Shown: positions 16,481 through 25,662, counted from the stretch's first letter. The stretch is DNA of 37,234 nucleotides from Acidimicrobiaceae bacterium (GCA_024641005.1 JAHEDX010000039.1:1-37234); one strand, 5' to 3'. Made by a program: numbers and translations. Notes: generated by a model not told the origin, from the sequence alone.

Positions 16481-16522
16481 GGACTTGCTGAGTGCCCGAC
16501 CGGCTCGCAGTCGTTCAGTGCG

Positions 16523-16528
16523 TAGAGT
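16523..16528 (+). promoter_or_regulatory. -10 box of the DPM1-like gene
   Basis: TAGAGT is 8 nt before GTG 16537. It supports this GTG against ATG 16492. Confidence 0.55.
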
Positions 16529-16536
16529 TCTTCGCC

Positions 16537-17274
16537 GTGCACGTCGTCGTCGTCGTTCCCACTTACAACGAGGCCGGCACGATCGTCGCGTTGTGCGAGC
16601 AGATCCGCACCGCATTGCCCGATGCCGACGTGCTGGTGGTCGACGATTCGAGCCCTGACGGCACCGCCGGCCTGGTGCAGCTGGCGGGGGAGCGCTTGGG
16701 TCACCTGTCGGTGCTGCGGCAGGCTGGGAAGGGCGGGCTGGGGGCGGCATATCGAGCTGGATTCGCATGCGCGATCGAGTCGGGGGCCGAGATCTGCATC
16801 CAGATCGACGGCGACCTGTCACACGACCCGGCAGTGCTCCCGGCGTTGGTGGCCAACATCGAGCACGGCGCCGACCTCGCGATCGGTAGCCGCTACGTGC
16901 CGGGAGGACGCACCGTCGATTGGCCCCGGCGGCGTCAGGCGCTGTCGCGATGGGGAAACCGCTACGCCGCCGGTGTGCTCGGTCTCGCCGTCAACGACGC
17001 GACGGCCGGCATGCGCGCCTACTCGGTGACAGCGTTACGTCAGATGAACTTCGAAACTGTCCGCGCCGACGGATACGGGTTCCAGGTGGAGATGACCCAC
17101 CGCTTGGTCCGTTCCGGAGGAAAGATCGTCGAGTTCCCGATCACGTTCAGGGAACGCGTCGCTGGGGTGTCCAAGCTCTCGGGTGGGATCGTGGGCGAGG
17201 CGTTGATGCTCGTTGCCCGGTTGTGGCTGGCCGATCGGCGCGGCCGACGTCAGCGCCGTCGCAGCGGCCGCTGA
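16537..17274 (+). CDS. GT2 glycosyltransferase, polyprenol-phosphate mannosyltransferase-like
   Basis: This 245-aa cytoplasmic-face enzyme is of the DPM1/Ppm1 type, which transfers mannose from GDP-mannose to polyprenyl phosphate. It begins VVVVPTYNEAGTI, then VLVVDDSSPDGTA, GKGGLGAAYRAGF, the metal-binding IDGDLSHDP, IGSRYVPGG, DATAGMRAYS, GYGFQVEM and the FRERVAGVSKLSGG motif typical of this subgroup. It ends in basic residues with no transmembrane domain and no fused N-acyltransferase domain as in some mycobacterial Ppm1. The lipid acceptor would come from the UppS pathway encoded in the same window. Confidence 0.9.
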   Translation: MHVVVVVPTYNEAGTIVALCEQIRTALPDADVLVVDDSSPDGTAGLVQLAGERLGHLSVLRQAGKGGLGAAYRAGFACAIESGAEICIQIDGDLSHDPAVLPALVANIEHGADLAIGSRYVPGGRTVDWPRRRQALSRWGNRYAAGVLGLAVNDATAGMRAYSVTALRQMNFETVRADGYGFQVEMTHRLVRSGGKIVEFPITFRERVAGVSKLSGGIVGEALMLVARLWLADRRGRRQRRRSGR

Positions 17275-17289
17275 GACCCGGCCGCGACT

Positions 17290-18672
17290 TCAGACCGTCG
17301 ATCGAGAGGGGATGATGTCGTATCGCTGGATGACCGGCGGAGCGACCGGTGCCAGCGCGAACGTGATCTGCACCGCCTGCTCTTCCGGGCCCGTACACGA
17401 GATGCGGGCCCTGGCCTCGTTGATCGCCTCGACCGAAGTGATCGTGAGGGGGCGGTAGAGCGACGCCGCGGAGCGGCGACGTGCCCAGCTGTCGTCGAGT
17501 TCCACATTGTCGGCGAACAATTGCGTCGCGCGTGTGTCATCCCAGTCGTTCAAGAGTGCGACCAACCGCGAGGCTGCATGGTGCAGCCGGCCGTGGGCCG
17601 GGCGGGCGTGTGGCACAGGGTCGATCTGGTCCGACAGCACGTCGAGCATCTGCAGACCCAACTCGGTCATCGGCGCGTAAGTGGCGTTCGAGAGCGCGAT
17701 CACGCCCAATCGTCTGCCGAGTCGCCAGCTCATGTTCGACCCGTAACCTGGCAGGCCGCCCGAGTGTGTGACCACCGAGCCGCGCCGCGGTTCGTGGAGA
17801 ACGCGGAGCCCATAGCCATACGAAGCTGCGTACGAAGCGCCGTCGCCGTCCCGCATACCCGTGTAGCGCTGTGAGGTCTGCATCTCGCGTCGTGATGAGC
17901 GCTGCAGTGGACCGTCCTCAGGGTCGTCGCGCGCCGGAAAGGCCGCATCGAGCCAACCGACCCATGTCGCGAGATCTGACACCGTGGTCCACAGGCCACC
18001 CATCGAAGCGATCAGGCCGTCGCCGAGCGGAGGTAGTTCGTCCACGTAGTGGTCGTCCAGCCGACGCATGGGGCGCGCCCAGCGGTCGTGGCCGGGTCGC
18101 ACCCAGGTGGTCTCCGTCATGCCGAGTGGACCGAGGAGCCGATCGGTGATGTGTGCCTGGATCGGATGCCCTGAGACCCGTTGCACGACGCGACCCAACA
18201 CCGCGTACCCGAAGTTCGAGTATTCGTAGGCGACTCCGGTGGGCTGAGCGAACACAGGCCCCGACTCGATGATCGAGTCGAACTCGTCGTCGGTGAGGTC
18301 GAGATGCCGATCCGCCCAGTCGTCGTCGGTGACCAATCCGCTCGTCATCGACAACAGGTCGCGGATCGTGATCGGTGGGGCGTCACCGGTCGGGCTCCGA
18401 AGCGAATCGAGCTCTGGGACGTGGCGCCCGATCGGGTCATCGAGTTGGAACGCTCCCTCGTCGCGTAGCAGCAGGGTGGCCGCCGCCGAGAACGACTTGG
18501 TCATCGATGCGATCCGGTACACGGTTCGTTCGTCCACGGTGCCGACGGCGCCGGCGACGGCGAGACCACCGTCTTGCACCGCGCCCCACGCGATCGTCGG
18601 GCATCGGTGTCGGACGGCGAAGGCCTCGACCAGTTGGTCGAGCGGGGAGCGATCGATCGGTCGTTCGGACAT
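17290..18672 (-). CDS. Serine beta-lactamase-like hydrolase (class C/esterase EstB family)
   Basis: This 460-aa protein has the penicillin-binding fold motifs: SxxK as SMTK (IASMTKSFSAAATLL), YxN as YSNFGYAVLG, and HxG as THSGGLPGYGS. The last about 100 residues form an extra C-terminal region (ATQLFADNVELDDSW and on). Many such proteins are esterases or peptidases rather than lactamases. No N-terminal signal peptide is visible from ATG 18672, which suggests a cytoplasmic enzyme. CAGAAT lies 6 nt upstream. An ATG at 18696 would precede it in the same frame but adds an unlike-family extension. It is convergent with the DPM1-like gene. Confidence 0.88.
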   Translation of the reverse strand: MSERPIDRSPLDQLVEAFAVRHRCPTIAWGAVQDGGLAVAGAVGTVDERTVYRIASMTKSFSAAATLLLRDEGAFQLDDPIGRHVPELDSLRSPTGDAPPITIRDLLSMTSGLVTDDDWADRHLDLTDDEFDSIIESGPVFAQPTGVAYEYSNFGYAVLGRVVQRVSGHPIQAHITDRLLGPLGMTETTWVRPGHDRWARPMRRLDDHYVDELPPLGDGLIASMGGLWTTVSDLATWVGWLDAAFPARDDPEDGPLQRSSRREMQTSQRYTGMRDGDGASYAASYGYGLRVLHEPRRGSVVTHSGGLPGYGSNMSWRLGRRLGVIALSNATYAPMTELGLQMLDVLSDQIDPVPHARPAHGRLHHAASRLVALLNDWDDTRATQLFADNVELDDSWARRRSAASLYRPLTITSVEAINEARARISCTGPEEQAVQITFALAPVAPPVIQRYDIIPSRSTV

Positions 18673-18751
18673 GCCCAGATTCTGGCGGCTGTGCAAGCAG
18701 CACTCGTGACGCCGATCGACTTCGCACCAGGGCGGCCGGGTGTTCAGCGCG

Positions 18752-18757
18752 TAGCGT
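18752..18757 (+). promoter_or_regulatory. -10 box of the LLM oxidoreductase gene
   Basis: TAGCGT stands 7 nt before ATG 18765. An earlier ATG at 18759 starts only 1 nt after the box. Confidence 0.55.
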
Positions 18758-18764
18758 GATGGCC

Positions 18765-19733
18765 ATGAACGACTCAGAGATCGTCTTCGGAGCCTTCGTC
18801 CCGCAGGGGTGGAAGATGGAACTGGTGGGCATCGACGGCGCTGTCGACAAGTGGAACAAGGCTGTCGAGGTGGCCCAACTCGCCGAACGCCTCGGCTATG
18901 ACTCCATCTGGGTCTACGACCACTTCCACAATGTTCCCCGGCCCGCTCACGAAGCGGTGTTCGAGTGCTGGACCACGATGGCAGCGATCAGTCAGCTCAC
19001 CTCCACGATCCGCCTCGGGCAGATGGTCGGATGTAACAGCTATCGCAACCCGGGAGTGCTCGCAAAGATCACGTCCAACGTCGACGTCATCTCTGGCGGC
19101 CGTCTCGACTGGGGCATCGGTGCCGGCTGGTACGAGAACGAGTACCGCGCGTTTGGTTTCGATTTCCCCAAACCGAAGGACCGCATCGGCATGTTGGAGG
19201 AGACCGTGCAGATCGTGCGGTCGATGTGGACCGAGCCCGAGACGACGTTCTCCGGGCAGTACTACGACCTCAAGCGGGCGAACTGCGACCCGAAGCCGTT
19301 GCAGCAGCCGGCGCCGCCGATCTGGATCGGAGGTGGCGGTGAGCAGCTCACCCTCAGGGTCGTGGCGAAGTACGCCGATTGCTCGAACTTCGGCGGACCG
19401 CCGGAAGCATTCGCCCGCAAGCGCGATGTGCTGCGGGAGCACTGCGCAGCGGTGGGGCGCGATCCCGATGCGATCCGGATGACGTGGTCGCCCGAGGTGT
19501 TCATCCGTCGTACCGAAGCCGAAGTGGACGCCGCGGGTTCGTTGGCCGTGTGGGGTCAGCCCGTCGACGAGTGGCGGGCCAACAATCTGGTCGGCACCGT
19601 CGAACAGGTCGCCGAGAAGATGCGTTCGTACGTCGAGCTGGGCTGCCGCGGGTTCGTGCCGTGGTGTTCCGACTACCCCGACACCGAGACGCTCGAACTG
19701 CTCGCCACCGAGATCATGCCGGAGTTCCGCTGA
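18765..19733 (+). CDS. Luciferase-like (LLM class) oxidoreductase, probably F420-dependent
   Basis: A 322-aa TIM-barrel flavin/F420 enzyme. Family features are VEVAQLAERLGYDSIWVYDHF, IRLGQMVGCNSYRNPGVLAKITSN in short segments, the GGRLDWGIGAGWYENEY stretch, DRIGMLEETVQIVRSMW, and PPIWIGGGGEQLTLRVVAKYAD. These fit the F420-dependent actinobacterial LLM group. The oxidised or reduced substrate is unknown. The stop shares TGATG with the carbonic anhydrase start, so the two are co-translated. Confidence 0.88.
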   Translation: MNDSEIVFGAFVPQGWKMELVGIDGAVDKWNKAVEVAQLAERLGYDSIWVYDHFHNVPRPAHEAVFECWTTMAAISQLTSTIRLGQMVGCNSYRNPGVLAKITSNVDVISGGRLDWGIGAGWYENEYRAFGFDFPKPKDRIGMLEETVQIVRSMWTEPETTFSGQYYDLKRANCDPKPLQQPAPPIWIGGGGEQLTLRVVAKYADCSNFGGPPEAFARKRDVLREHCAAVGRDPDAIRMTWSPEVFIRRTEAEVDAAGSLAVWGQPVDEWRANNLVGTVEQVAEKMRSYVELGCRGFVPWCSDYPDTETLELLATEIMPEFR

Positions 19734-20263
19734 TGTCCGAGGTCCCGGAGACCGACACGTTCGCGCCGAACGCCGATGAGCTGTTGGCATTCAATGCCGA
19801 CTATGCGGCCACGTTCAGTGACGATCACCTGCCTGTCGCTCCTCAGCGACGACTGGCGATCGTCGCGTGTATGGACTCTCGCATGGACATCTTCGAGATG
19901 CTCGGTCTGGCACACGGCGAAGCGCACGTGATCCGCAACGCCGGCGGGGTGATCACCGACGATGTGATTCGATCGCTCTGTCTCTCTCAGCGCTTCCTGG
20001 GCACCCGCGAGGTGATCTTGCTGCACCACACCGACTGCGGACTGCAGCGGGTCACCGAGGACGCCTTCAACGCCGAACTCGAAGCCGAGATCGGCATCAA
20101 GCCGTGGTGGGCGCTCGAGTCGTTCACCGATCCGTACACCGACACGCGCCAGTCGATGCGGCGGCTCGACATGACGCCGTTCGTACCCCACAAGAACCAC
20201 GTGCGTGGTTTTGTCTATGACGTCGACAGCGGGCGACTCAACGAGGTCTCCCTCGACGATTGA
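19733..20263 (+). CDS. Beta-class carbonic anhydrase
   Basis: This 176-aa zinc enzyme interconverts CO2 and bicarbonate. Zinc ligands are seen in IVACMDSRMD (Cys, with the Asp/Arg dyad) and HHTDCG (His and Cys). GEAHVIRNAGG and TDDVIRSLCLSQRFLGTREV match the Rv1284 (MtCA1) subgroup, as does the ending VRGFVYDVDSGRLNEV. The start overlaps the previous stop by one base (TGATG). The pairing with an F420-type oxidoreductase could mean that that enzyme releases or uses CO2; this is speculative. Confidence 0.93.
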   Translation: MSEVPETDTFAPNADELLAFNADYAATFSDDHLPVAPQRRLAIVACMDSRMDIFEMLGLAHGEAHVIRNAGGVITDDVIRSLCLSQRFLGTREVILLHHTDCGLQRVTEDAFNAELEAEIGIKPWWALESFTDPYTDTRQSMRRLDMTPFVPHKNHVRGFVYDVDSGRLNEVSLDD

Positions 20264-20296
20264 CGGCTGCCGCGAGGTGGACCTGCCGGGCGAGGC

Positions 20297-20755
20297 TCAG
20301 ACGTAGCTGCGGAAGATGATCTCTGCGACGCAGCTGGGCTTGGAGGCGCCTTCGCACTCGAAGGTGAACTCCATCACCATCTGGACGCCACCTGCGATGT
20401 CGGTGACCTCGAGCAATTTCACTCCGAGGCGCAGTCGTGAGCCGACCATGACCGGCGATGGGAAACGGATCTTGTTGGCGCCATAGTTGACGCCCATCGA
20501 GAATCCGGTGATCGTCACGACCTGCGGGTACAGCGCCGGTCCGAGTGACAGTGTGAGATATCCGTGAGCGATCGGTCCACCGAACGGGCCGGCGTTGGCC
20601 CGCTCGACGTCGACGTGGATCCACTGGTGATCGCCGGTGGCTTCGGCGAACAAGTTCACCTGGTCCTGGCTGATCTCGACGTAGGGGCTGTATCCGAGAT
20701 GTTCGCCGACGAGGCTCTTGAGTTCATCGGCGCCGTTGATGATGCGTGCAGACAT
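20297..20755 (-). CDS. MaoC-type (R)-specific enoyl-CoA hydratase, Rv0130 (HtdZ)-like
   Basis: This 152-aa single hot-dog protein has the hydratase 2 motif FAEATGDHQWIHVD with the catalytic Asp and His, followed by AGPFGGPIAHGYLTLSL, VNYGANKIRFPSPV and the C-terminal SKPSCVAEII. These features agree closely with mycobacterial Rv0130, an (R)-hydratase acting on acyl-CoA. ATG 20755 (MSARIING) is preferred to 20767. CATGCT lies 7 nt upstream. It is divergent from the acyl-CoA synthetase gene with 46 bp between start codons, suggesting joint fatty-acid metabolism. Confidence 0.9.
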   Translation of the reverse strand: MSARIINGADELKSLVGEHLGYSPYVEISQDQVNLFAEATGDHQWIHVDVERANAGPFGGPIAHGYLTLSLGPALYPQVVTITGFSMGVNYGANKIRFPSPVMVGSRLRLGVKLLEVTDIAGGVQMVMEFTFECEGASKPSCVAEIIFRSYV

Positions 20756-20801
20756 GTCCGTCAGCATGTCATCCCGGTTCGAGGTGATACGAATACTGGC
20801 G

Positions 20802-22361
20802 ATGACTGACCTGTTGACCGCCCACGCCGCACATCAGCCCGACAAGCTCGCCGTCATCGACGACCGCGGCGCGGGAGCCGTTCGAAAGCTCACGTACGCA
20901 GAGCTCGAAGACCGCTCGAACCAGCTCGCTCACGTGCTGCGCGAGTTGGGAGTGCGACCCGGGCACAAGATCGTGTGGTGCGGACAGAACTCGCAGGGCA
21001 TCGTCGAGATCGTCAACGCGTCGCGGAAGGTGGGCTCGACGGCCGTGCCGCTCAACTACCGTCTCAGCGACGATGAGGCGGCCTATGTCACCGACCACTC
21101 CGACGCTGTGCTGGTCTACGTCGATGCGGCGTATGCCGATCTGTTCACGAGAATCAGCGCGGACATCCCCAAGGTCGGGCACGTGCTGGTGTTCGACGGC
21201 GATGCGCCCGATGGCATGATCGCCTGTGATCCGCTCGTTGCGGCGGCGTCGATCGAACCACCACCCGAGCCCGATGCCGACGATGCCGACGGCGCCACCA
21301 TGATCTACACCTCGGGGACGACCGGCAAGCCGAAGGGGGCGTACCGGCGCCGGGTCAGCACGGTGGCGCAGTCCACAGCGATGCTGGCGTTCATCGGCTA
21401 CTCGACTGACGACGTGTACCTGACCACCGGCCCGCTCTATCACTCCGGCCCGGGCGGTTTCATGGGGATCGCGCTGGCGATGGGGCAGACGATCGTGCTG
21501 CAGCACAAGTTCGACCCCGAGGACTGGTTGCGACTGTTGGAGACGTACCGGTGCACGTCGACCTTCGCTGCTCCGACACCGATCCGGATGATCTGTAACG
21601 TTCCCGGCGAGGTCATCGCGAAGCACGACCGATCCTCGATGCGAGTTATGATCGCGAACGCCGCACCCTGGAGCTTTGCCCTGAAACAGCAGTACCTGGC
21701 GGCCTTTCCCGCCGAGTCGCTGTTCGAGGTGTACGGCTCGACCGAGCTGGGTGTCAACACGATCCTGAGGCCCGAGGACCAGATGCGCAAGCCCGGATCG
21801 TGCGGCAAGGAGGCTCCGATGGTCGAGATCCGCCTGTACGACGCGGACGGCGGCATCGTCACCGGCACCGGTCCAGAGGCCACCGGCGAACTCTTCGTTC
21901 GTTCCGAGTCGGTGTTCGCCGATTACTACAAGCAACACGACAAGTTCGAGGAGGACCATCGCGAGGGTTTCCAGACGGTGGGCGACATCGCCTACCGCGA
22001 TGATGAAGGATTCCTGTACATCTGTGATCGTAAGAAGGACATGATCATCTCCGGTGGCATGAACATCTACCCGGCAGAGATCGAGGCGGCCCTCGAGCAC
22101 CACCCCGACATCTACGAAGCGGCGGTGTTCGGCATCCCCAGCGAGGAATGGGGCGAGACGGTGCACGCTGTCGTCGTGCGTCGCGCCGGCTGCGATCTAG
22201 CGGAAGCCGATGTCGTCGCGTACGCACGCGAACATCTGGCCCGGTACAAGGTGCCACGCTCGATCTCGTGGCTGGAGGAACTTCCGAAGACCGGCTCCGG
22301 CAAGGTGCTCAAGCGTGAGCTCCGACAGCCCTTCTGGGAAGGCCACGGCAGCAATGTCTGA
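20802..22361 (+). CDS. Acyl-CoA synthetase (AMP-forming), FadD type
   Basis: A 519-aa ANL-superfamily enzyme activating a carboxylic acid as acyl-adenylate and then acyl-CoA. It shows the P-loop-like MIYTSGTTGKPKGAYRR, LYHSGPGG, the VYGSTELG motif, TVGDIAYRD, the hinge DRKKDMIISGGMNIYPAEIE and the C-terminal catalytic Lys in LPKTGSGKVLKREL. Chain-length preference cannot be read off. ATG 20802 begins MTDLLTAHAAHQPDK, a family-typical start. The 3' end overlaps the era start by 8 nt. Confidence 0.92.
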   Translation: MTDLLTAHAAHQPDKLAVIDDRGAGAVRKLTYAELEDRSNQLAHVLRELGVRPGHKIVWCGQNSQGIVEIVNASRKVGSTAVPLNYRLSDDEAAYVTDHSDAVLVYVDAAYADLFTRISADIPKVGHVLVFDGDAPDGMIACDPLVAAASIEPPPEPDADDADGATMIYTSGTTGKPKGAYRRRVSTVAQSTAMLAFIGYSTDDVYLTTGPLYHSGPGGFMGIALAMGQTIVLQHKFDPEDWLRLLETYRCTSTFAAPTPIRMICNVPGEVIAKHDRSSMRVMIANAAPWSFALKQQYLAAFPAESLFEVYGSTELGVNTILRPEDQMRKPGSCGKEAPMVEIRLYDADGGIVTGTGPEATGELFVRSESVFADYYKQHDKFEEDHREGFQTVGDIAYRDDEGFLYICDRKKDMIISGGMNIYPAEIEAALEHHPDIYEAAVFGIPSEEWGETVHAVVVRRAGCDLAEADVVAYAREHLARYKVPRSISWLEELPKTGSGKVLKRELRQPFWEGHGSNV

Positions 22362-23247
22362 TTCTCCGATCCCCGACGCAGAGCCTGACGCACGACCCGG
22401 CACCGGCCTCAGGACCGGCTTCATCACGTTCGTCGGCCGGCCGAACGTCGGCAAGTCGTCACTGGTCAACGCGATCTGCGGTCAGAAGGTCAGCATTGTC
22501 TCCGACAAGCCTCAGACCACGCGACACCGCATCATGGGTGTGCTGACCCGGCCCGATGCCCAACTGGTCTTCGTCGACACTCCAGGACTCCACAAACCGG
22601 TCTCGGCGCTGGGCGAGCGGGTCAACGCCACGGCGATCGAGAGCACCGTCGACGTCGACGTGCAATGTCTGGTTCTCGACGCGACCATGCCGTTCGGCAA
22701 GGGAGACCGCTGGGTCGCCGAGAAGCTGCAGATGAAAAGGGCGGTGGTGATCGTCAACAAGATCGATATCGCCTCCAGCGACCAGGTGATCTCGATGTTG
22801 GCGGCCGCCGGCTCACTCGACGCCGAGGCCTACTTCCCGGTGTCGGCACAGACGGGGGAGGGCATCGGCCCGCTGGTCGAGCATCTCGCGGCCCGGCTCC
22901 CCGAGGGACACAAATACTTTCCCGACGACGAGGTCAGCGACATGCCCGAGGAGCAGTTCGTCGCCGAACTCGTTCGAGAGCAGCTGCTTGCCGTCACTCG
23001 CGACGAACTCCCGTATTCGATCGCGACTCGCGTCACCGAATGGGAGTGGCCACGGATTCGTGTCGACATCATCGTCGAGCGCGACAGCCAGAAGGGCATG
23101 GTGATCGGCAAGGGCGGCAGCGTGCTGAAGGAGGTCGGTACACGTGCCAGGGCCCAGATGCCCGATGGCGTCTATCTCGAGCTGAGGGTGAAGGTCGACA
23201 AGGACTGGCAACGCAGGCCCGACCGCGTCGAACGCCTGGGGTACTGA
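22354..23247 (+). CDS. era: GTPase Era
   Basis: A 297-aa ribosome-associated GTPase needed for 30S maturation and 16S rRNA 3'-end handling. G1 is GRPNVGKSSL, the switch region has KPQTTRHRIMG, G3 is DTPGLHKP, G4 is VNKID and G5 lies near FPVSAQTGEGI. The C-terminal KH domain includes ERDSQKGMVIGKGGSVLKEVG. The short N-terminal extension (about 25 residues) is unremarkable. It overlaps the acyl-CoA synthetase gene. In many bacteria era lies beside recO; here recO is about 7 kb away. Confidence 0.96.
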   Translation: MSDSPIPDAEPDARPGTGLRTGFITFVGRPNVGKSSLVNAICGQKVSIVSDKPQTTRHRIMGVLTRPDAQLVFVDTPGLHKPVSALGERVNATAIESTVDVDVQCLVLDATMPFGKGDRWVAEKLQMKRAVVIVNKIDIASSDQVISMLAAAGSLDAEAYFPVSAQTGEGIGPLVEHLAARLPEGHKYFPDDEVSDMPEEQFVAELVREQLLAVTRDELPYSIATRVTEWEWPRIRVDIIVERDSQKGMVIGKGGSVLKEVGTRARAQMPDGVYLELRVKVDKDWQRRPDRVERLGY

Positions 23248-23254
23248 CGGGGCA

Positions 23255-24004
23255 TCAGCCGCCGGCGGCCTCATCGACGGTCGTCGTGGTCGTTGCGGTG
23301 GGGACGGGTGGCGTGAGTGATGTCGTCACGACCAGGCTTGCGAAATCGACGAACGCCAGCGGCTCGCCGGGGTCGCTGGATCCGCCGAGCGACGGGACGA
23401 ACACGGCGAACGGGTCGCCATCGGCTTCGAACCGGACGAATCCGATGGCTCCTTCGTCGGCGGTCACGAACGAAGTGAGCGTCAACACGATCTGAGCGGT
23501 CGCTCTGCGTTGCTCATCGTTCGACAGCCGCCGCAGCACACTCGAATCGAGTTGCACGGTTGCAGTTGCCCGCTCGAGCAGCACCTCTTTGATCAGCCCC
23601 GGACGCACCGAACTACGAAGCCCGAACGACGAGATGTCGCCCAATGGGGACTCGAGTTGGCCGATCACGTTGCTGATCGGAACCGGGGCGATCAGATCAC
23701 GGCGAATCGGTTGCATCTCGTCGGAGAACCCGATCGTGTAGAAGACCTCGACCGGCGATGTCAGCGGAGCCGGGACCGTGGTCGTCGACGTGCTGTCGGT
23801 TGGATCTTCGGGCAGTGAATCCGGCACGACGGCGAGCGTGGTGGATGTCGTCGTCGAGGTCGTCGTGTTCGTGAGATTGTCGGGCAGATCGGCCGGGTTG
23901 TACGGCGAGACGCGCTCGTCGGTCGGCAGGCTGCACGCGATCATCACCAATGGCAATGCCATCACGGTGATCAATCGAAGCCGGAAGGTCGTGGTCGGCA
24001 TCAT
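23255..24004 (-). CDS. GerMN-domain lipoprotein, second copy
   Basis: This 249-aa protein has a signal peptide with lipobox-like MIAC (LRLITVMALPLVMIAC), a long Thr/Ser-rich linker (about residues 45-85), and a GerMN domain (VEVFYTIGFSDEMQPIRRDL, RPGLIKEVLLERATATVQLDSSVL, EQRRATAQIVLTLTSF). The end is again Thr-rich. It overlaps the kinase stop at 24001-24004, the same arrangement as the copy at 12581-13174, and is presumably the external partner of that kinase. Sequence identity to the other copy is low, so the duplication is old or the domain evolves quickly. Confidence 0.85.
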   Translation of the reverse strand: MMPTTTFRLRLITVMALPLVMIACSLPTDERVSPYNPADLPDNLTNTTTSTTTSTTLAVVPDSLPEDPTDSTSTTTVPAPLTSPVEVFYTIGFSDEMQPIRRDLIAPVPISNVIGQLESPLGDISSFGLRSSVRPGLIKEVLLERATATVQLDSSVLRRLSNDEQRRATAQIVLTLTSFVTADEGAIGFVRFEADGDPFAVFVPSLGGSSDPGEPLAFVDFASLVVTTSLTPPVPTATTTTTVDEAAGG

Positions 24005-25398
24005 GAGCTCTCCGTTGGGAGTCGGACGACGAATCGTGCGCCACCGCCGGGGCGGTCCTCGACCCATGCCTCGCCGCCGAGTGCGGCTGCATGTTCGGCG
24101 ACCAGCGCGAGACCCAGGCCAGTTCCGATCCGATTCCGCGCTGCGCTGCCCCGCGCGAATCGTTCGAAGATTCTGGTGCGCTCGCTCGCTGCGACGCCAG
24201 GGCCCTCGTCCTCGACGGCCAGCAACACCGACTTCTTGACCGGCGACGGTTCGATCGAGATCCTGACGGGCCCGCCTCCGTGGTGGGTTGCGTTGTCGAG
24301 CAGGTTGCCGAGTATTCGCTCGAAGCGAACCCGATCGACCTGGGCGCGGCGTTTGGCACGTCGGTGTACCTCGATCGAGAGGTCGCCGTAGCCGAACCGT
24401 TGAGACACCCGGTCGGCGAGTTCGACGAGATCGACGGACTCCGAGTGCAGATCGTGCGCTCCGGCCTCGAGCCGAGACAGCTCGAGCAGATCGATCACCA
24501 TGTCGTCGAAGCGGCGAATCTGGCTGACCACCACATCGAGTGCCTGTTGCGTCCGCTCGGGAAGGTCCGCCCGTCTCGCATCGAGCACTTCGACCGCAGC
24601 GGTGAGCGCCGTGATCGGGGAACGCAACTCGTGACTGACGTCAGATGCGAATCGCTGCTCACGTTCGATCCGCTCTTGGACGGCGTCCGCCATGTCGTTG
24701 AACGAGCCGGCGAGGCGGTTCAGGTCGGGGTCGGTCTCTTCGTCGAGTCTTGCTCCGAGCGTTCCCGAGGCGATGTCACCGGCGGCATCGGCCACCCGTG
24801 ACAGTGGCCGGAGCAGCCTGCGGCTGGTCGACCAGCCGAAGAAGGTGGCGATCAGCGTCGCGAGGACCGCCCCGACGATCAGCGCCGAGGCCAACACGCG
24901 CAACGTCCGCTCGGTGGTCTCGAGTGGGAACGCCTCGATGTACCCGACGTCGTGTGCCCTCAGGCTGATGCCGACGCCCACCCAGGGCTTGCCGTCGTCG
25001 TCGCTGAAGAGCTGCTGGCCTGACTGCCCACTACGTACCGATTCGACGAGCTGCGACGGAAGATCTTCGACGGAGTACCCGATCCGCGAAAACACGTTGA
25101 CGGGGCGCGCCGGGAACTCAGCGCTGGTCAGCAAGGCCGCGAAGCCACCTTGCTCGGTGTCGAGGTCCTGCACGGCCTGCGCCACGGTGCGGGCGTCGGG
25201 TGACGTGTCGAGCAGATCATTCATGTTCGTCGCGTGCTGGATCGCCGTGACCTTGGCGGCGCTGACCCGCTGGTCGAGCAGCGAGTTGCGGGCGAACAGA
25301 AAGGTGGCGAGTGTGAGGCCGATGCCGCCGAGCAGGGCCATGGCGCCGAAGAACAGCGTCACACGGGTGCTGAGACGCAGCGATCGACGACGGGCCAT
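24001..25398 (-). CDS. Sensor histidine kinase, MtrB-like, second copy
   Basis: A 465-aa kinase. TM1 lies at about residues 13-34 (TLFFGAMALLGGIGLTLATFLF), an extracytoplasmic region of about 125 residues follows, then TM2 at about 168-190, HAMP, HisKA (FASDVSHELRSPI) and HATPase (NLLDNATHHGGG, DEGPGVA, GTGLGLALVAEH). The HisKA and HATPase sequences closely resemble those of the kinase at 13171-14640, while the sensor regions differ, so the two likely read different signals. ATG 25398 has CACACT 7 nt upstream. The cognate regulator is most likely the divergent gene at 25685. Confidence 0.9.
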   Translation of the reverse strand: MARRRSLRLSTRVTLFFGAMALLGGIGLTLATFLFARNSLLDQRVSAAKVTAIQHATNMNDLLDTSPDARTVAQAVQDLDTEQGGFAALLTSAEFPARPVNVFSRIGYSVEDLPSQLVESVRSGQSGQQLFSDDDGKPWVGVGISLRAHDVGYIEAFPLETTERTLRVLASALIVGAVLATLIATFFGWSTSRRLLRPLSRVADAAGDIASGTLGARLDEETDPDLNRLAGSFNDMADAVQERIEREQRFASDVSHELRSPITALTAAVEVLDARRADLPERTQQALDVVVSQIRRFDDMVIDLLELSRLEAGAHDLHSESVDLVELADRVSQRFGYGDLSIEVHRRAKRRAQVDRVRFERILGNLLDNATHHGGGPVRISIEPSPVKKSVLLAVEDEGPGVAASERTRIFERFARGSAARNRIGTGLGLALVAEHAAALGGEAWVEDRPGGGARFVVRLPTESS

Positions 25399-25597
25399 GG
25401 GCAGTAGTGTGGCACCGACTGGTGTCGCAGTGCCGATCAGCGTGGTCGGAAGTGGTCTGAATCCGAGTCTCAGCGCCGGGAGATCGCCGCTGCCGGTGAG
25501 GCGCCAGGGGGAGGAAGGCACCCCACCGGGGCAGCGTGAACGATCATCATGTTCGTCGCCGTCTGTGACGAGAGCACACCGAGACTGTGCGATTTCT

Positions 25598-25610
25598 GTA
25601 ACAAAGAACC
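25598..25610 (+). promoter_or_regulatory. Candidate OmpR-type half-site pair
   Basis: GTAAC-aaa-GAACC resembles the spaced direct repeat bound by MtrA-type regulators. It lies about 60 bp before the -10 region of the regulator gene, inside the 286-bp kinase/regulator spacer. Autoregulation is a guess. Confidence 0.25.
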
Positions 25611-25628
25611 CGAATTCGATCACGAACC

Positions 25629-25662
25629 TCCTGCTGACGGACTGTTTTCTCAGATAGCAGGA
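25629..25662. promoter_or_regulatory. Inverted repeat upstream of the response regulator
   Basis: TCCTGCT (25629-25635) and AGCAGGA (25656-25662) are perfect 7-bp inverted arms around 20 nt. They flank the expected -35 region of the gene starting at 25685. This is a possible operator. Confidence 0.3.

Noticed and set aside
20769-22166. 465-codon minus-strand frame opposite the acyl-CoA synthetase gene
   Set aside because: It is a high-GC antisense frame of a clear enzyme gene, with Arg/His/Asp-rich low-information translation and no family features.
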